Assembly: GCA_911728435.2 (NCBI GenBank)
Contig: OU452199.1
Location: forward strand, 37,087,253 to 37,151,252
Reading direction: 5' to 3'
DNA from: Apoderus coryli
Lineage: Eukaryota > Arthropoda > Insecta > Coleoptera > Attelabidae
DNA: 64,000 nucleotides
In this document: piece by piece, positions 11,869 through 23,155 of the stretch
Layout: each line of letters starts with the position of its first letter
Numbering within the stretch: the first letter of the stretch is position 1
The notes under the pieces: generated by a model
Told to the model about the DNA's origin: nothing
The model's database searches: none
The model's input: only the letters and a program-made list of their open reading frames with translations
Program-made: the position numbers and the translations under genes

Positions 11869-12178
11869 TAACAAGTTGAATCATCGCTGCCACAAACATC
11901 AAAAACAAGGTTGATGCAATGACATAACCCTGCTTTACGCCAGAAGTTGTTATTGGAAAGGGCTGCTTTTATATTACCGTGAAGGAGTCGATGTATCCGG
12001 ATGAATTTCTAGGGACATCCGTTGAGCCTCAATATCCTCCACAGAGCCTCACGTTTAACGCAGTCGAACGCCTTGACAAGGTTTATAAAACCCATGTATA
12101 GATGCATCTCGCATTTGAGCAGGCACGGTTTCGGTGTTCCATATTTTGGTAATTAGAACATGTGAATGTTCCCATATA

Positions 12179-12744
12179 CAGGGTGATTCATCCTGAGGGG
12201 CCTATTCAAAGTTCTCGGGAACTACAAACGACATGTTGCTGAAACTTTGGGGTTCGGTAATATCGGAAAGGTTCTATATTGATGTACTATTTCTAGGTTT
12301 ATATTCCTTCCGGTTATACCGGAAGTAACTACCTACTTTGTTATTTTAAACGGAATGACCACATTTTTAATTTTTTTTCAGATTCCCTATAAAATCTAAA
12401 GGCCACTTTGTTAAGCATTCCCTATACCAAAACCTAACAGAGTTTTTCCTACAATTTTTTTTTGCGAAAAAGTTGACGTTTTTCGACTTCTACAAAAAAA
12501 TCAATATTTTCATGATTATTTCATTCAAGCAAGCAAAATTTTAGAATACATTAGAGCGAATACTGAGTATACAAATGATGTAGTCCAAGGTCGTCAGGCA
12601 GTTGCCCCTTTTAATGATATTCCCTATACCTAAAGTATTTCATTTCTTCAATATTTTGAATTTTACCGAACCCCAAAGTTTCAGTAACATATCTTTCGTA
12701 GTTCCCGAGAACTTTGAACAGGACACTCAGGATGATTCACCCTG
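12179..12744. mobile_element. MITE with about 85-bp TIRs inserted in a LINE
   Basis: Left terminus CAGGGTGATTCATCCTGAG and a right terminus that is its near reverse complement, each flanked by TA. Homology of the ends extends about 85 bp, through TTCTCGGGAACTAC and GAAACTTTGGGGTTCGG. Length is 566 bp with no coding. The LINE reading frame is broken exactly at this element and picks up on the other side, giving a clean insertion. Confidence 0.9.
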
Positions 12745-12920
12745 TATATCACTGGTCCTCCTTCTTTAAATAGCTCAGGCGATATGCCATCAAAGCCATA
12801 TGCTCTGTGGTTTTTAACTTGTCGAATAACTTTATCAACTTCTTGCAGTGAAGGTACATCTCCCAAGTGTTGTTGGGTTGGTCTATGTGGCAACTCTCCA
12901 TTATACACAACAGATGATAG

Positions 12921-13884
12921 TTATTTATTATAAAAATTTTATCAACAACAATAAAAAATAATATCTCTAAAATAAACCTTCTATTAAGCGGCAAAATTCC
13001 CGTGACAACTCTAACAAATTACTCTCCGAGGAAGCAGAGAGCGAAATAACGTTTCAAATTTAGAAAAAAGTTGCTGCGACAAAAACAGTACGCAAAAGTT
13101 GAAAATGAAGTTTAAAATTATTTTTCCGACTCACTTACCGCAATGTGAACTTTTCTACGCCATTGCCGTGAAAAATAACATTTCAGAAAGATTCTAAATC
13201 ATTTTTGGTGGGAAAACCAGACGCGTCGGCTTTTAGGTTTACATTCTGCAACAGCGATAAATCTCAGAACATTTTTTTGCACTTGGTATTTCCCAGTAGT
13301 GGGAAAATGGATCATGCAGCTATATGATGGATACGTTTTAGTATTTGCTGAAATCCAATATGGTATTTACCATGTTACAGTCAAGCAAATAGGTCTTGTT
13401 ATCTGACACCCTGAAAATGAAATTATCTCGAAAACGATTATATTAAAAATCCATAATTATTATTATCATTGTTTTGCAAAACATTTACATAATATCTATG
13501 TGTGCCAGATTTTCTGATAGCGTAAACGCGTTTCTATAAATAGCGAATCCTAAAGCCTTTTTTCTGGCGCTCGCTTCGTCGTCTATCCAGGAACATTTCA
13601 CTAATGAACAGTGGGTATGGATGTTTTTTTTTATTGGCTTTTGCATATTAATTCTCTTATCCCCATTTATCATTTGCTACGAGCTGGAACGATCTTATTT
13701 GTGTTTCCTATGTCTGTAACAAAATGAATGAACTTTCTTTTTGTTTCTCATATTTGACATTTACTGCGCAGCAAATATGAAATAAAAACAAATTATTATC
13801 CAGGTTGCGACCTCAATTTCGAATATAGCTCGCTATGTTTGATAAACTAATACAACAGAATATTAGAATGATTTTAAAAAATCG
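12921..13884. other. No gene seen
   Basis: AT-rich sequence without recognised repeat or exon. Possibly a further 5' part of the LINE at its left edge. Confidence 0.4.
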
Positions 13885-14130
13885 GAAAACTTTCCCGACA
13901 AGATATAATATTCGTATAATCATAAATATACCACCTGCGTAACGAGACATAATTTTAATAATAATTATTTTTACAATCCTATTATTTTCATTATTTCCAA
14001 TAAACTAACCGAACAAACTCTCTACTTTATTCAAAAATTAGAAGTAAAAAAAAACCTCCAGAACTGGGAATCGAACCCAGGACCTTTCGCATGCAAAGCG
14101 CACGCTATATCAATAATCCCAAAAATCCTT
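13885..14130 (-). mobile_element. SINE with tRNA-Ala-like head
   Basis: On the minus strand the head contains GCGCTTTGCATGCGAAAGG (anticodon loop TTTGCAT, anticodon TGC, Ala) and a perfect internal promoter box B, GGTTCGATTCC, followed by CCAGTTCTGGAGG. The body follows: an AT-rich stretch, then TTGTCGGGAAAGTTTTCCGA near its 3' end. A second copy with anticodon CGC lies at 35572-35830. The D-arm is diverged and the acceptor stem is poor, so this is a SINE and not a functional tRNA gene. Confidence 0.82.
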
Positions 14131-14249
14131 ATTAAATTACTTCATTATATAGGGATATTCACGCCTTATGGCGAATCTACGTGACTTTTTCATTTATTGG
14201 ACGTGTAGACATCTATTATGGCTACTTTTTAAAATTGGTTTCATATTAT

Positions 14250-15454
14250 ACAGGGTATCCCAAATAATAATAAAAGTATCAAAGTTGTGTTTTTTAACCT
14301 GTATATTATGGCACTTTTAGATCCACTGAACAAATTAAGTGTATGTTTCATTAAGGTTTATAATACCTAAACCTAAAGATTTTTTAAATAAATTAAATTT
14401 TCTCAAAATCTAATCTAATTTTCATCTTTCAAATACTTAAGAAGTATTTAATTCATGTTGACAAAATTAACTCTAAAGTATACTAATATATCATATTTAA
14501 TATTCCAATTGCAATAAACTTGCAATCTTATACAGGGTGTCCAAAAATTAAAACTACTAAAATAAGAACTTTAAGTTGCTATAACCTCATTAATTTAAAT
14601 GGAACGTCTTACTTCTGAACTTACCTAGCAATATACGAGTACTTACTATTTACCTGTCGAACGGTATTAGGGTGTACTATAGCTAAGTCTGCGCGTTTTG
14701 GCAGAAAACGCCAAATAATTGTTTTGTACACCATTTGGTTTGGAATAATCCTTTTAATGTATCTAGTAGCCTATGGAATCAGAAATGTCAAATGATCTAC
14801 AATTATAAAAGTCATTATGAATTATTCTTAATTAGGGTAAAGGATACAGTCGTTGGCCATGCGGTAGTGATTGGCCATGTTAACAGAAAATCGACATTAT
14901 TAAGAAACTTAGCTGTTTATAAAATAAATTGAATTTATAAAGTAATTTTTGCAACATTCCTTCATGCACATGCAAAGTTTTGTGTAACTAGTCTGACAAT
15001 AGAGTGCCTAAAGGGTGTGGTCATTTCTTGTCGCCGCCGTTTTGTTTATACACACAATTCTTCTTCTTCTTACGAATTTCTTAAGAACTGCTAGCTAGTT
15101 TGTGTATCATTTTGTCCTAATAATTATGAATACAAATTTGGATCGATATTAAATTAGAGTCATAATTAATCATTTTCTAGGGTCTAATTAGGTTTAGGTT
15201 AGGAAAAATCGCGCCAATTTAATATGCCAATCTTACTCCAAAAACAGTTATTGGCCGGCCGGCCTATAGCTGTATTAAATTTATAAAAAAATAATTTGGA
15301 GGTTGGGTTGTTTTCCACAATTGTATCACCTTATATTATATTATTATCATTGTTGTTTTTGTAATTTCAAAGAGTAAACAGTCGTTGGGCGAGGCCCAAT
15401 TACTATTTTTAAGAGTGGCCAATCACTATCACAGTACGTTTTTTTAGTAACAAC
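14250..15454. other. Two MITE-like ends; otherwise no gene
   Basis: TATACAGGGTATCCC begins at about 14252 and TATACAGGGTGTCCAAAA at about 14529, both plus orientation, resembling left termini of the ACAGGGTG elements. Partner ends were not identified. TAGTGATTGGCCA near 14873 and TGGCCAATCACTATC near 15416 form a short inverted pair that may bound an element next to the pogo relic. Confidence 0.4.
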
Positions 15455-16245
15455 ATGTTAAAGATATCAGAAGGTGTTTCGTACCGAAAACAATATAACA
15501 GAGCAGATGTCGTTAAGGCTTTGGAGTCTATCAAAAATTATATGAGTTAAAGAGAAGCTTCTAAGCTATACCGCATTCCTCGGGCCCCCTTCAATTCCGG
15601 ACAAGTAAAAAATCTAATGATAAAGTTTCTCTTGGACCTAACCCAATATTGACTTCGGAAGAAGAGGCAGTTCTAGAAAGATGGATTTTGAGCTCAAACA
15701 AAAAAGGGTTTCCACGTAGAATAGAAGACATTCAAGCCTCTGTGAAATATTTCCATGATGACACTCCTAGAAAAATTCGTTTAAAGATAACCTTCTAGGA
15801 AAAGGATGGTATTAACCTTATTCAAAACGCCACCCAAATTTAACGCTCAGAATCTCCGAAGGAATTACAGCAGCCAGCTCTGTTGTAGCCGAGGCAGACA
15901 TTAGAAATTGGTTTTCCAGCGTGGAAGACTATTTAAAGGAAAAACAATTATTTGATATTCTTGACGATCCCAGTCGAATATATAATGGGGACGAAACCTG
16001 CTTTTCGCTTTGTCGAAACAACAAAAAAGTTCTTGCACCGAGAGGAGCGAAAAATGTATATGAAATACAACATCATCATGTTCGACGAGTATATGTATTG
16101 GAAATGTCCTTTATCCTTACTTTAAAAAAAATAACAGAAAATTTCCAATAATCTTATATGTTGATGGCCATAGTACACATTTGACATATGAAATAAGCGA
16201 ATTATGCACAAAGTTCCAAATAATTTTAATCGCTCTTTATGTTAC
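15455..16245 (+). pseudogene. pogo/Tigger (CENP-B-like) transposase relic
   Basis: Plus-strand pieces in order: YNRADVVKALESIKNYMS and REASKLYRIP, a pipsqueak-type helix-turn-helix; LTSEEEAVLERWILSSNKKG FPRR, the CENP-B-type second DNA-binding domain; ISEGITAASSVVAEADIRNW; DDPSRIYNGDETCFSL, with the first catalytic Asp of the DDE_1 superfamily; then ILYVDGHSTH, with the second. Stops and frameshifts occur throughout, for example after the first helix and before NLTLRIS. The third acidic residue is not recovered. Inactive. Confidence 0.83.
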
Positions 16246-18715
16246 AATTTACTAAAACTTTGTTTTTTAGCAAGCAAAAAAAAAGTCCAATGTCTCTTTA
16301 AGAAATTTACATAATATAGTCTGAAAATTTAAAAACCAACACCCACAGTTTTAAGCCGCTTTACAAAAGACTTTCCCTAACATGTTTTAACAATATCCTT
16401 ACAGTTGCATAACTCTAAACTTCGAGTCCTTAACTGTAAGTTGTCTTTAGAAAAGAAATATCTCTTTCTCTTCTACACTTTTCCCTCTCTTGAGTTTCTA
16501 CTTAGTCAAAGCGTTTTCCAAGATACTTACTTGCTAAAGTAAATTCGGTGAAAATATATATATACGAGTAGGTATATATGATTCTATATAGGTATATTAT
16601 AGTATGTGTACATTGGGTGGCAGCTGGAAGAAGAAATAGAGAAGCCGGGCACAAAGCTTTCACTTATAAATTACAGTTAAAGGCATGAGCACCAGTGGAG
16701 TGCACTGTAGCAAAGCAATTAGATAATGCTGCAGTCCAAATCGTTTAGCTGCTAACTATCTACGATTACATTTCGGATTCAGATTCACAATTATTCTCTA
16801 AAAATTGGTGGCTTCTTTCTGTTCTGTGAGAAGTTTCTGTTGTTTTAAAAATATACGTACTGATCTTAGTTAAACTTATTGATGAGTGATACATTAGGAA
16901 TAGGAAAGGCGTTGACTCGTTTCAGCATTCAGTTCGTATTCTCTGGTCGCACAAAACTTGAGAAATATTTTCCATACATATTTTTTTGGTATATTATTAG
17001 ATATAATATCATTAATTGCATCGTTAGATGCAATACCAAATCTTCGCGACATTTTTAAACCTGTTGTCAGTTTGACGTTTAATTAATTTTTAATAAAAAA
17101 AACACCAAACTGAAAACACCACATGTAGGGTATTATCGCTGTAATCCAGAGGTGATCGGATGAAATTTGACACATGAGTTAAAATTGACTAATTTGATTG
17201 GTTATTATATTTAGTAAAAAATTATCAAACAAAGACCAAGTAATACCAAAACTAAGTAAAGTCGAAGTAAGGAGTGTATCGGACTGTAGAATGAAATGAG
17301 TGAAATTAGCTGTGGTAGGAGTCCACGCTGTAAACATTTGCCTAAACAATCAACATTTCATCAATGTTCCAACATATCATTGAATCATCATTGACCATAC
17401 GGAATGCTCGTTCGAGAAAATGACTTTAGAAGTTTTGAACAAAAATGATTCTTCCTACTGTTGATTTTCGTGGGGTTACTCAAAGAGGTTTCCATTCTTC
17501 ATTAGAAGAAACGTGATATAGGTACAATGATCACGAACGGCACTGGACGAGCTTCGAATGTGTGCAAGTGTTTCGCCTATGTGTACCTATTATTGCTGGC
17601 ATAATTAAATGGAATTCCCAGGAATATTTACTAATTAGACAAATATCCAGATACCGTGGAACACAAGCTGTGTGGATGTGAAAGGAAATATATACGTAAC
17701 GCGCACACAAGTATACCTAGAAATACTGTATTTGGCTGGCACTTCGCTAAATTATTGCACTTTATATTCAGTTTTCATAAATGTTCCTCTAATGTAACAT
17801 AATTGCTGTTTCCTAACTTTGCGTAGTGATTTAACAACTATCAATATGAAATCTTCTTTTTTCACAAGTGGGCTAAGGAAAAACAAAATTATATTATTAC
17901 AGACTAAAATGTCAAAAACTAATTGTTCAAATTAAGAATATTTAAAAAGCAAAAAAGGAATTAGACATTTACCTCGGACAAAAAGGGTTTTGGACATTTG
18001 TTTTTAGCAACTTTTTTCATTGTTTTGAGATGCCCTATCACCTATGTAAATGCGTCCCACATATTATGAAACACCCTGTATATTATGTATTATTAATATT
18101 TTTCGCCAAATGATTTACTAATCGATTATATCAACTTTCGTAGTTTAGTCTTGTATAATTTAAATATTTTCTTCCCTTACTTTCAATCAATCAATCAAAA
18201 TTAGTTACATAAATGTAAAAACAAAAATATCAGGCCATGCTACTAATTGAATGCTGCCTGGTAAAATCTCTTCGCGATTAATAATACTTCAAATAATAAC
18301 TGGTTGAATATTCAGAGCACAGTAGTTGCTTTCCTTTGTAATGTCAAATTGTAGTACTAGAAATAACGTTCAGCACATAAATTTTCCCTAATAATAGTGT
18401 ATTTCACAGACAATGGCATAAAGAACAAATTTTATGCCACAAAGTTACGTATCCTTTTTTTTAGTTCGCTCCACACTTTCGCGTCCTTTTTGTCTTCTCC
18501 ATCCCACAAACGATAAAACAATTTATTTTGCTTGGAATTTTAACTTAAACTATATTTAATTTGAATAATTTAGCATTTTTTCATCTAGAGAAAAACGATT
18601 CGAGTTATTATTAAATACACATTGTCATATTAGCATCTGTCGCACATAAATTTCTCTATTTTACTACGTATAAAGATTAAGGCTTACAAAAAATGTAAAC
18701 GTCATAAATTTTAGT
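16246..18715. other. No gene seen (about 2.5 kb)
   Basis: AT-rich sequence with short TA-rich tracts (16556-16600). A right-hand MITE-type terminus AACACCCTGTATATT is at about 18066. No coding or exon supported. Confidence 0.5.
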
Positions 18716-18965
18716 AATTATGAGATGCGTAAAATAAAACAACTTTAGTTTTAAATATTTCCAAACTTTTTATAATATACAAATTTATATTTCAAAATTA
18801 CACGACATGTTTCGTCCACACAGTGGCTTTATCAAGTGTAACTTAAGACTAAAATACAAAATATTTATATGGTTTATACAGGTAATAAAATATAGTAAAA
18901 GTGTAACAAAATGAAAACTAATAACTAGGTCACAGGTGCATAAAAACTACCTAGGGTTACAAAAA

Positions 18966-20454
18966 TTAAAAGAGGTTTAACAAAGGGGAATTATTTAAAT
19001 CTGTTTGGCTATTGAGTAATTTGTTAGAATATTTAAGTTTGTTTATTTCTAATGATTCTAAAAGATCCAGCTTTTTACTTTTGTTTTCTATGTGAATAAT
19101 TTTGAAATTATCGTTAAAATTATGATTATGTTCTAAAAGATGGTTAGAGTAATTAGAATTATCTTTTTTCTTGATATAACTTAAGTAGTGTTCCTTAATT
19201 CTTTTAGAAAAAACTTCGACCTGTCTGTCCTATGTAAACCCGATCGCAGTCTCCACACGTCAGTTCATACACTCCAGATTTTTCTCTCTTATCTATTTTT
19301 GATTTTGAATTTTTGATAATTTTTCCTATTGTATTGTTGGTCTTAAAAGCTATTTTTATATTATGTTGGTTAAAAAATTTTGAAATATAGGAAAAATTAT
19401 GGCCTGAGTAGGTAATTAAGCCATAATTTTGGGGATCTTTTGGGCTTTGAGGGAAAACAGTGTTGATTGTTTTTTTGTAATTAATTTTGTTTAGGATTTT
19501 TTCTACTATTGTCGGTTGATAACCATTGTTTACTGCTATTTGTTTAATTATATTAAGTTCTTTCTTGAAGTTAACTTTATTTAATGGAATATTAACAAGT
19601 CTATGGATCATACTGTGGAATGCGGCTAGTTTATGTTGGATAGGATGATTAGATGTATTATGTATAATTGTGTCTGTATGTGTAGGTTTATGAAAAATCG
19701 AAAACGAGTGTCTGTTACTTACTTTAGTGATTGTTAAATCAAGAAAATTGATAGAGTTGTTCGTTTCTTGTTGTATTGTAAATTTTATGTTAGGGTGCTG
19801 ATTGTTGATAAATTCAAAAAACTGGGTAAGTTGTCTATCAGTTCCTACAAAACAAGCAAGTACATCATCCACGTATCTATACCAATAGAGAAAGTTCTTA
19901 AAGAGAGGGTGTTGTTCTATTTTAAGTTCAAGATTGTTCATAAAAATTTCTGCTAATAGGGGACTCAAAGGATTGCCCATTATCAAACCATTGGTACTGC
20001 TGTAAATATTTTGGTTGAATTCAAAATAATTTTGGTTTAAGCATGTTTCTAAGGCTGTTAAAATATCTTGTTTAACTATGCAATTAGTTTTATTGGAATT
20101 TAGTAGGTTTTCTATGAGAGGTGTAATTTCGTTTATAGGTACACTTGGAAAGAGGTTAGTGACATCAAATGATATAAGTTTAGCATTACTAGGTAATGTA
20201 ATATTTTGTATTTTCCGAGATAATTCAAAAGAGTTTTTTATGGCATATTTAGGTGAAAATTTAGTGATATCTACGATAATTTTTGTCAGTCTTTGAGAAA
20301 CTTTATATGAGGGAGACGTGTAGAATGAGACGACAGGTCTTACAGGACAACCATTTTTATGAAGCTTCAGAAGTGAATAAAGTTTTGGAGCTTGAGGGTT
20401 CATAATATTTAAGCTTCTGGAATCATAATCGTTAAAAAATTTTTTAACCAACAT
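18966..20454 (-). pseudogene. Penelope-like RT plus GIY-YIG endonuclease, truncated and frameshifted
   Basis: An open frame of 416 codons covers the reverse transcriptase: LKLHKNGCPVRPVVS near residue 29, SFDVTNLFPSVP at 95-106, GLIMGNPLSP at 156-165 and the catalytic YRYVDDV with Asp 196 and 197. SGVYELTCGDCDRVYIGQTG starts the GIY-YIG nuclease near residue 393. One extra T in a T run (about 19207) shifts the frame inside the nuclease; the inverted copy lacks it. The frame begins at the head-to-head junction, so the N-terminal region of the family is missing. The RT core itself looks intact. Confidence 0.87.
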
Positions 20455-20460
20455 AATATA

Positions 20461-20850
20461 AAAATAGCTTTTAAGACCAACAATACAATAGGAAAAATTA
20501 TCAAAAATTCAAAATCAAAAATAGATAAGAGAGAAAAATCTGGAGTGTATGAACTGACGTGTGGAGACTGCGATCGGGTTTACATAGGACAGACAGGTCG
20601 AAGTTTTTCTAAAAGAATTAAGGAACACTACTTAAGTTATATCAAGAAAAAAGATAATTCTAATTACTCTAACCATCTTTTAGAACATAATCATAATTTT
20701 AACGATAATTTCAAAATTATTCACATAGAAAACAAAAGTAAAAAGCTGGATCTTTTAGAATCATTAGAAATAAACAAACTTAAATATTCTAACAAATTAC
20801 TCAATAGCCAAACAGATTTAAATAATTCCCCTTTGTTAAACCTCTTTTAA
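20461..20850 (+). pseudogene. GIY-YIG endonuclease fragment in the inverted Penelope copy
   Basis: The plus strand is open from the junction through KREKSGVYELTC, DCDRVYIGQTGRSFSKRIKE, LLEHNHNFNDNFKIIHIENK to the stop at 20848-20850. It holds the GVY...YIG signature, the catalytic-type Arg in GRSFSKRI and the Cys pair before it. The frame matches the minus copy without its homopolymer shift, so it shows the uninterrupted nuclease sequence. No RT precedes it, so it is a duplicated 3' piece and not a separate gene. Confidence 0.85.
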
Positions 20851-20979
20851 TTTTTGTAACCCTAGGTAGTTTTTATGCACCTGTGACCTAGTTATTAGTT
20901 TTCATTTTGTTACACTTTTACTATATTTTATTACCTGTATAAACCATATAAATATTTTGTATTTTAGTCTTAAGTTACA

Positions 20980-21015
20980 CTTGATAAAGCCACTGTGTGG
21001 ACGAAACATGTCGTG
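20980..21015 (+). other. Degenerate hammerhead-like motif in Penelope 3' region (mirror copy at 18802-18838)
   Basis: TTGATAAAGCCACTGTGTGG is followed by ACGAAACATGTC. The GAAAC box, the self-complementary ACATGT (a minimal stem III) and a GUC cleavage-type triplet fit hammerheads, and CCAC/GTGG can form part of stem II. The core CUGANGA reads TTGATAA, with U-A where C-G is expected, so activity is doubtful. Hammerheads are known in Penelope pseudo-LTRs. Confidence 0.5.
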
Positions 21016-21274
21016 TAATTTTGAAATATAAATTTGTATATTATAAAAAGTTTGGAAATATTTAAAACTAAAGTTGTTTTATTTTACGCAGTTATAATGA
21101 ATTTCCAACAAGTATCGGCTAATTCTATTCAAATTATGAGATGGTAAAGTAGTAGATTTTTATTTGTTTTTTAATTCTCACACCTATTCATTATGAGCTT
21201 GACACATTTTTGAACGTAAATCGAATCAATAGGTACCGGGTCGGACAGTACAGGGTTTGTTTTTGTATATTGTA

Positions 21275-21482
21275 CAGGGTGTCCCAATTTCTTTGTAATC
21301 GCCGGGTCTATCAGTTATTAGTGAAGATAGAAGATTGCCGTTTTTGCAATACCGTCCTACAGTGAAAACGGGTGGTAATAGAACTTTTTACGTAGAATCC
21401 AGTGGCGAACTTAGAATTTTTTCCGGAGTTACCGTTTTTGAGTTATGACCCAAACTTATAATTATTCTAATGGAACACTCTG
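21275..21482. mobile_element. MITE related to the one at 26519
   Basis: Left end CAGGGTGTCCCAATTTC, right end ATGGAACACTCTG (diverged). Internal blocks GTAATCGCCGGGT, AGATAGAAGA and TACCGTTTTTGAGTTATGAC match the reverse complement of the 26519-26661 element. It is about 65 bp longer through an internal segment. Confidence 0.78.
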
Positions 21483-22984
21483 TTTATTTTAATGGCATTA
21501 AATTGCATTATTTTTTCTCTTTGAAGTGATATATAATAGTTGGTATTTCATTGCATTTGCTGTTATTTAAGAAAATCGGTGGCTGTGCTAAAACAAGAGA
21601 CTTGAAAACTATTGACGTTTCCGTTATAGTTAGGAATCGCAGTATCGTCATTAATTCGAAACTATTCAATAAGAATTATGAACAGGAATCAAACATTTGA
21701 GAACTATACGAGAAATATGATATACTCAAGTGTTTTCTGAACACTAACGAGAACGCTAATGAAGCTTCTCAACGATACTATACAAGGTAAGATGTTTTAA
21801 TTAAAATGGTTCAAACACTAGTTATTTTGGTTTTCTCGAATTAAATCGATTATGATTAATTTTCGAAACATAAATCAAAAACTTATATCAAAGCGAACAA
21901 AGAAAAACAAATAATTCCGTTCAGTTATTGTGTAGACTGGTTTAGAGCATCTAAGGAACATGTGTTTTTAAATATGCCGCGGGCGTTCCAGAAAAGTGCA
22001 GCATATCAATCATATATTTTTCTAAATCGAACACCCTGTATTTTATTGATTTTTTTGTATACTTTGGAGTAATAAATGTAAAGTTATTATATCATATTAC
22101 AAACACAAATATTAGGTACAGAAGGATTTTAGTAAATATAGAGTTTAAAGTTTTCAAACAGAAAAAGTCATTACAGCATTGAGTTGACATACTGGGTATG
22201 CAATTTTACTTAGTTTTAATTTTGGTTTATAAAAAATAAAAATACTTTCCACTAGGTAAGAAATATAGAATAATAAACTAAACTTAAACATCAATAACCA
22301 TTTTTAGATCAGAATGTTAACAATTTAAGTGACGAGATATATAAGATACTGAAGATGGCCTTAGCTAAGGCTGAAACATGTCTGTATTGAGAAAGAATTT
22401 CGATTAGTTTATTTAAATACAAGATTTCCTGGATATGACAGTGGGTTTAATTCCTCAAGTAATTGAGAATCCACAATAATTATCGACTACTTCGTAAATT
22501 TAAAGTTATTATTATGATCCCTATACCAAAATCTATCCTATTTTTTACAAAAAAAGCACCTACCGATACTAATAATTAATGTTCTCTTTTAAATGGGATT
22601 AAAGGCTTAACTATACCTAACCGTTACCCAGGAAATACTAATTATTAATTATTTGACTTATTTACCTATTTAATTAACTTTTTTATGGTAAATAGTACAC
22701 CCTCTATTTAATGTCACTTATAATGTTTAATGTTTTGTCTCGAGTCGTATAAGATTTTTATTTCCTAGTTAAACTGCATGTAACGAGATATATTATGGCT
22801 TTGTTCCAATAATGCTGGAAAACAGTTTCTTATTCCTGAAAATCATAGGTCTGATGATAAAGATCTGAATGCGAATGCAATGACATAAAACTTTTAAATC
22901 TTTACTCTAGTTTTTTCTGATAATGACTTACATATTTTTGAACGCTATATCAAAAATGGGCAAGAAACACAAGCTGCCATGAGA
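21483..22984. other. No gene; one hammerhead-like motif at 22349-22383
   Basis: AT-rich sequence. A MITE-type right terminus AACACCCTGTATTTT is at about 22030. The only notable structure is CTGAAGATGGCCTTAGCTAA followed by GGCTGAAACATGTC: a CUGANGA-type core, a stem pairing GGCCTTAG with CTAAGGCT, the GAAAC box and a GUC triplet. One extra U after the core weakens the fit. It is probably a relic of a Penelope-type 3' end. Confidence 0.5.
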
Positions 22985-23014
22985 AATTTTCAGGTTTTGA
23001 AAGCAAAGATAGAA

Positions 23015-23155
23015 TGCAACTAGTTCATATCGACGGAACGTATAGCGGTGAAACATCTATAAAATTTGGGGCGCCTCAAGAAACTGTCTTAGGTCGGTTA
23101 CTTTTTACAGTTTACATCAACGATATGCTAAATTTTGGCCTCAACGGTACAATGG
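23015..23155 (+). pseudogene. Non-LTR reverse transcriptase fragment
   Basis: One frame reads RMQLVHIDGTYSGETSIKFG then APQETVLGRLLFTVYINDML, close to the LINE motif VPQGTVLGPLLFIIYINDL (Gly to Glu and Pro to Arg changes). Only this central palm segment survives. It is in another frame from a short open stretch that follows. Confidence 0.75.

Larger units (their letters stand above)
10690..12920 (-). mobile_element. RTE/Jockey-like LINE, decayed and twice interrupted
   Basis: Minus-strand blocks follow in correct order. 12920-12745: DVPSLQEVDKVIRQVKNHRA then YGFDGISPELFKEGGP. 12176-11869: NLVKAFDCVKREALWRILRL and ITTSGVKQGYVIASTLFLMF, the palm and GVxQG motifs. 11460-10690: GIEIVERFDGGGLFNLHRL, a YDDN-type catalytic box followed by VILAHTEEDLQCI, the YGCESWTTYRRDLK-type thumb, and HMPTEHIPKRILYSQLKVGS near the C-terminus. 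Two later insertions split it: a MITE at 12179-12744 and another LINE 3' end at about 11461-11868. Several stops and frameshifts are present. Confidence 0.85.
18728..21131 (-). mobile_element. Penelope-like retroelement with inverted 3' duplication and TSD
   Basis: A minus-strand element (3' end at left) is joined head-to-head to an inverted partial copy on the right. The arms, about 18726-19381 and 20436-21090, look identical except for one homopolymer (six versus five T). Direct repeats AATTATGAGATG lie at 18716-18727 and 21132-21143, a probable 12-bp target-site duplication. A tail of about 41 bp (21091-21131) sits between the right arm and the duplication. Inverted pseudo-LTRs and a short terminal extension are known features of Penelope elements. 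Near-identity of the arms indicates recent insertion. Confidence 0.88.

Noticed and set aside
13885..14130. Functional tRNA-Ala gene
   Set aside because: The D-arm and acceptor stem do not pair, and a SINE body shared with another copy follows the head.
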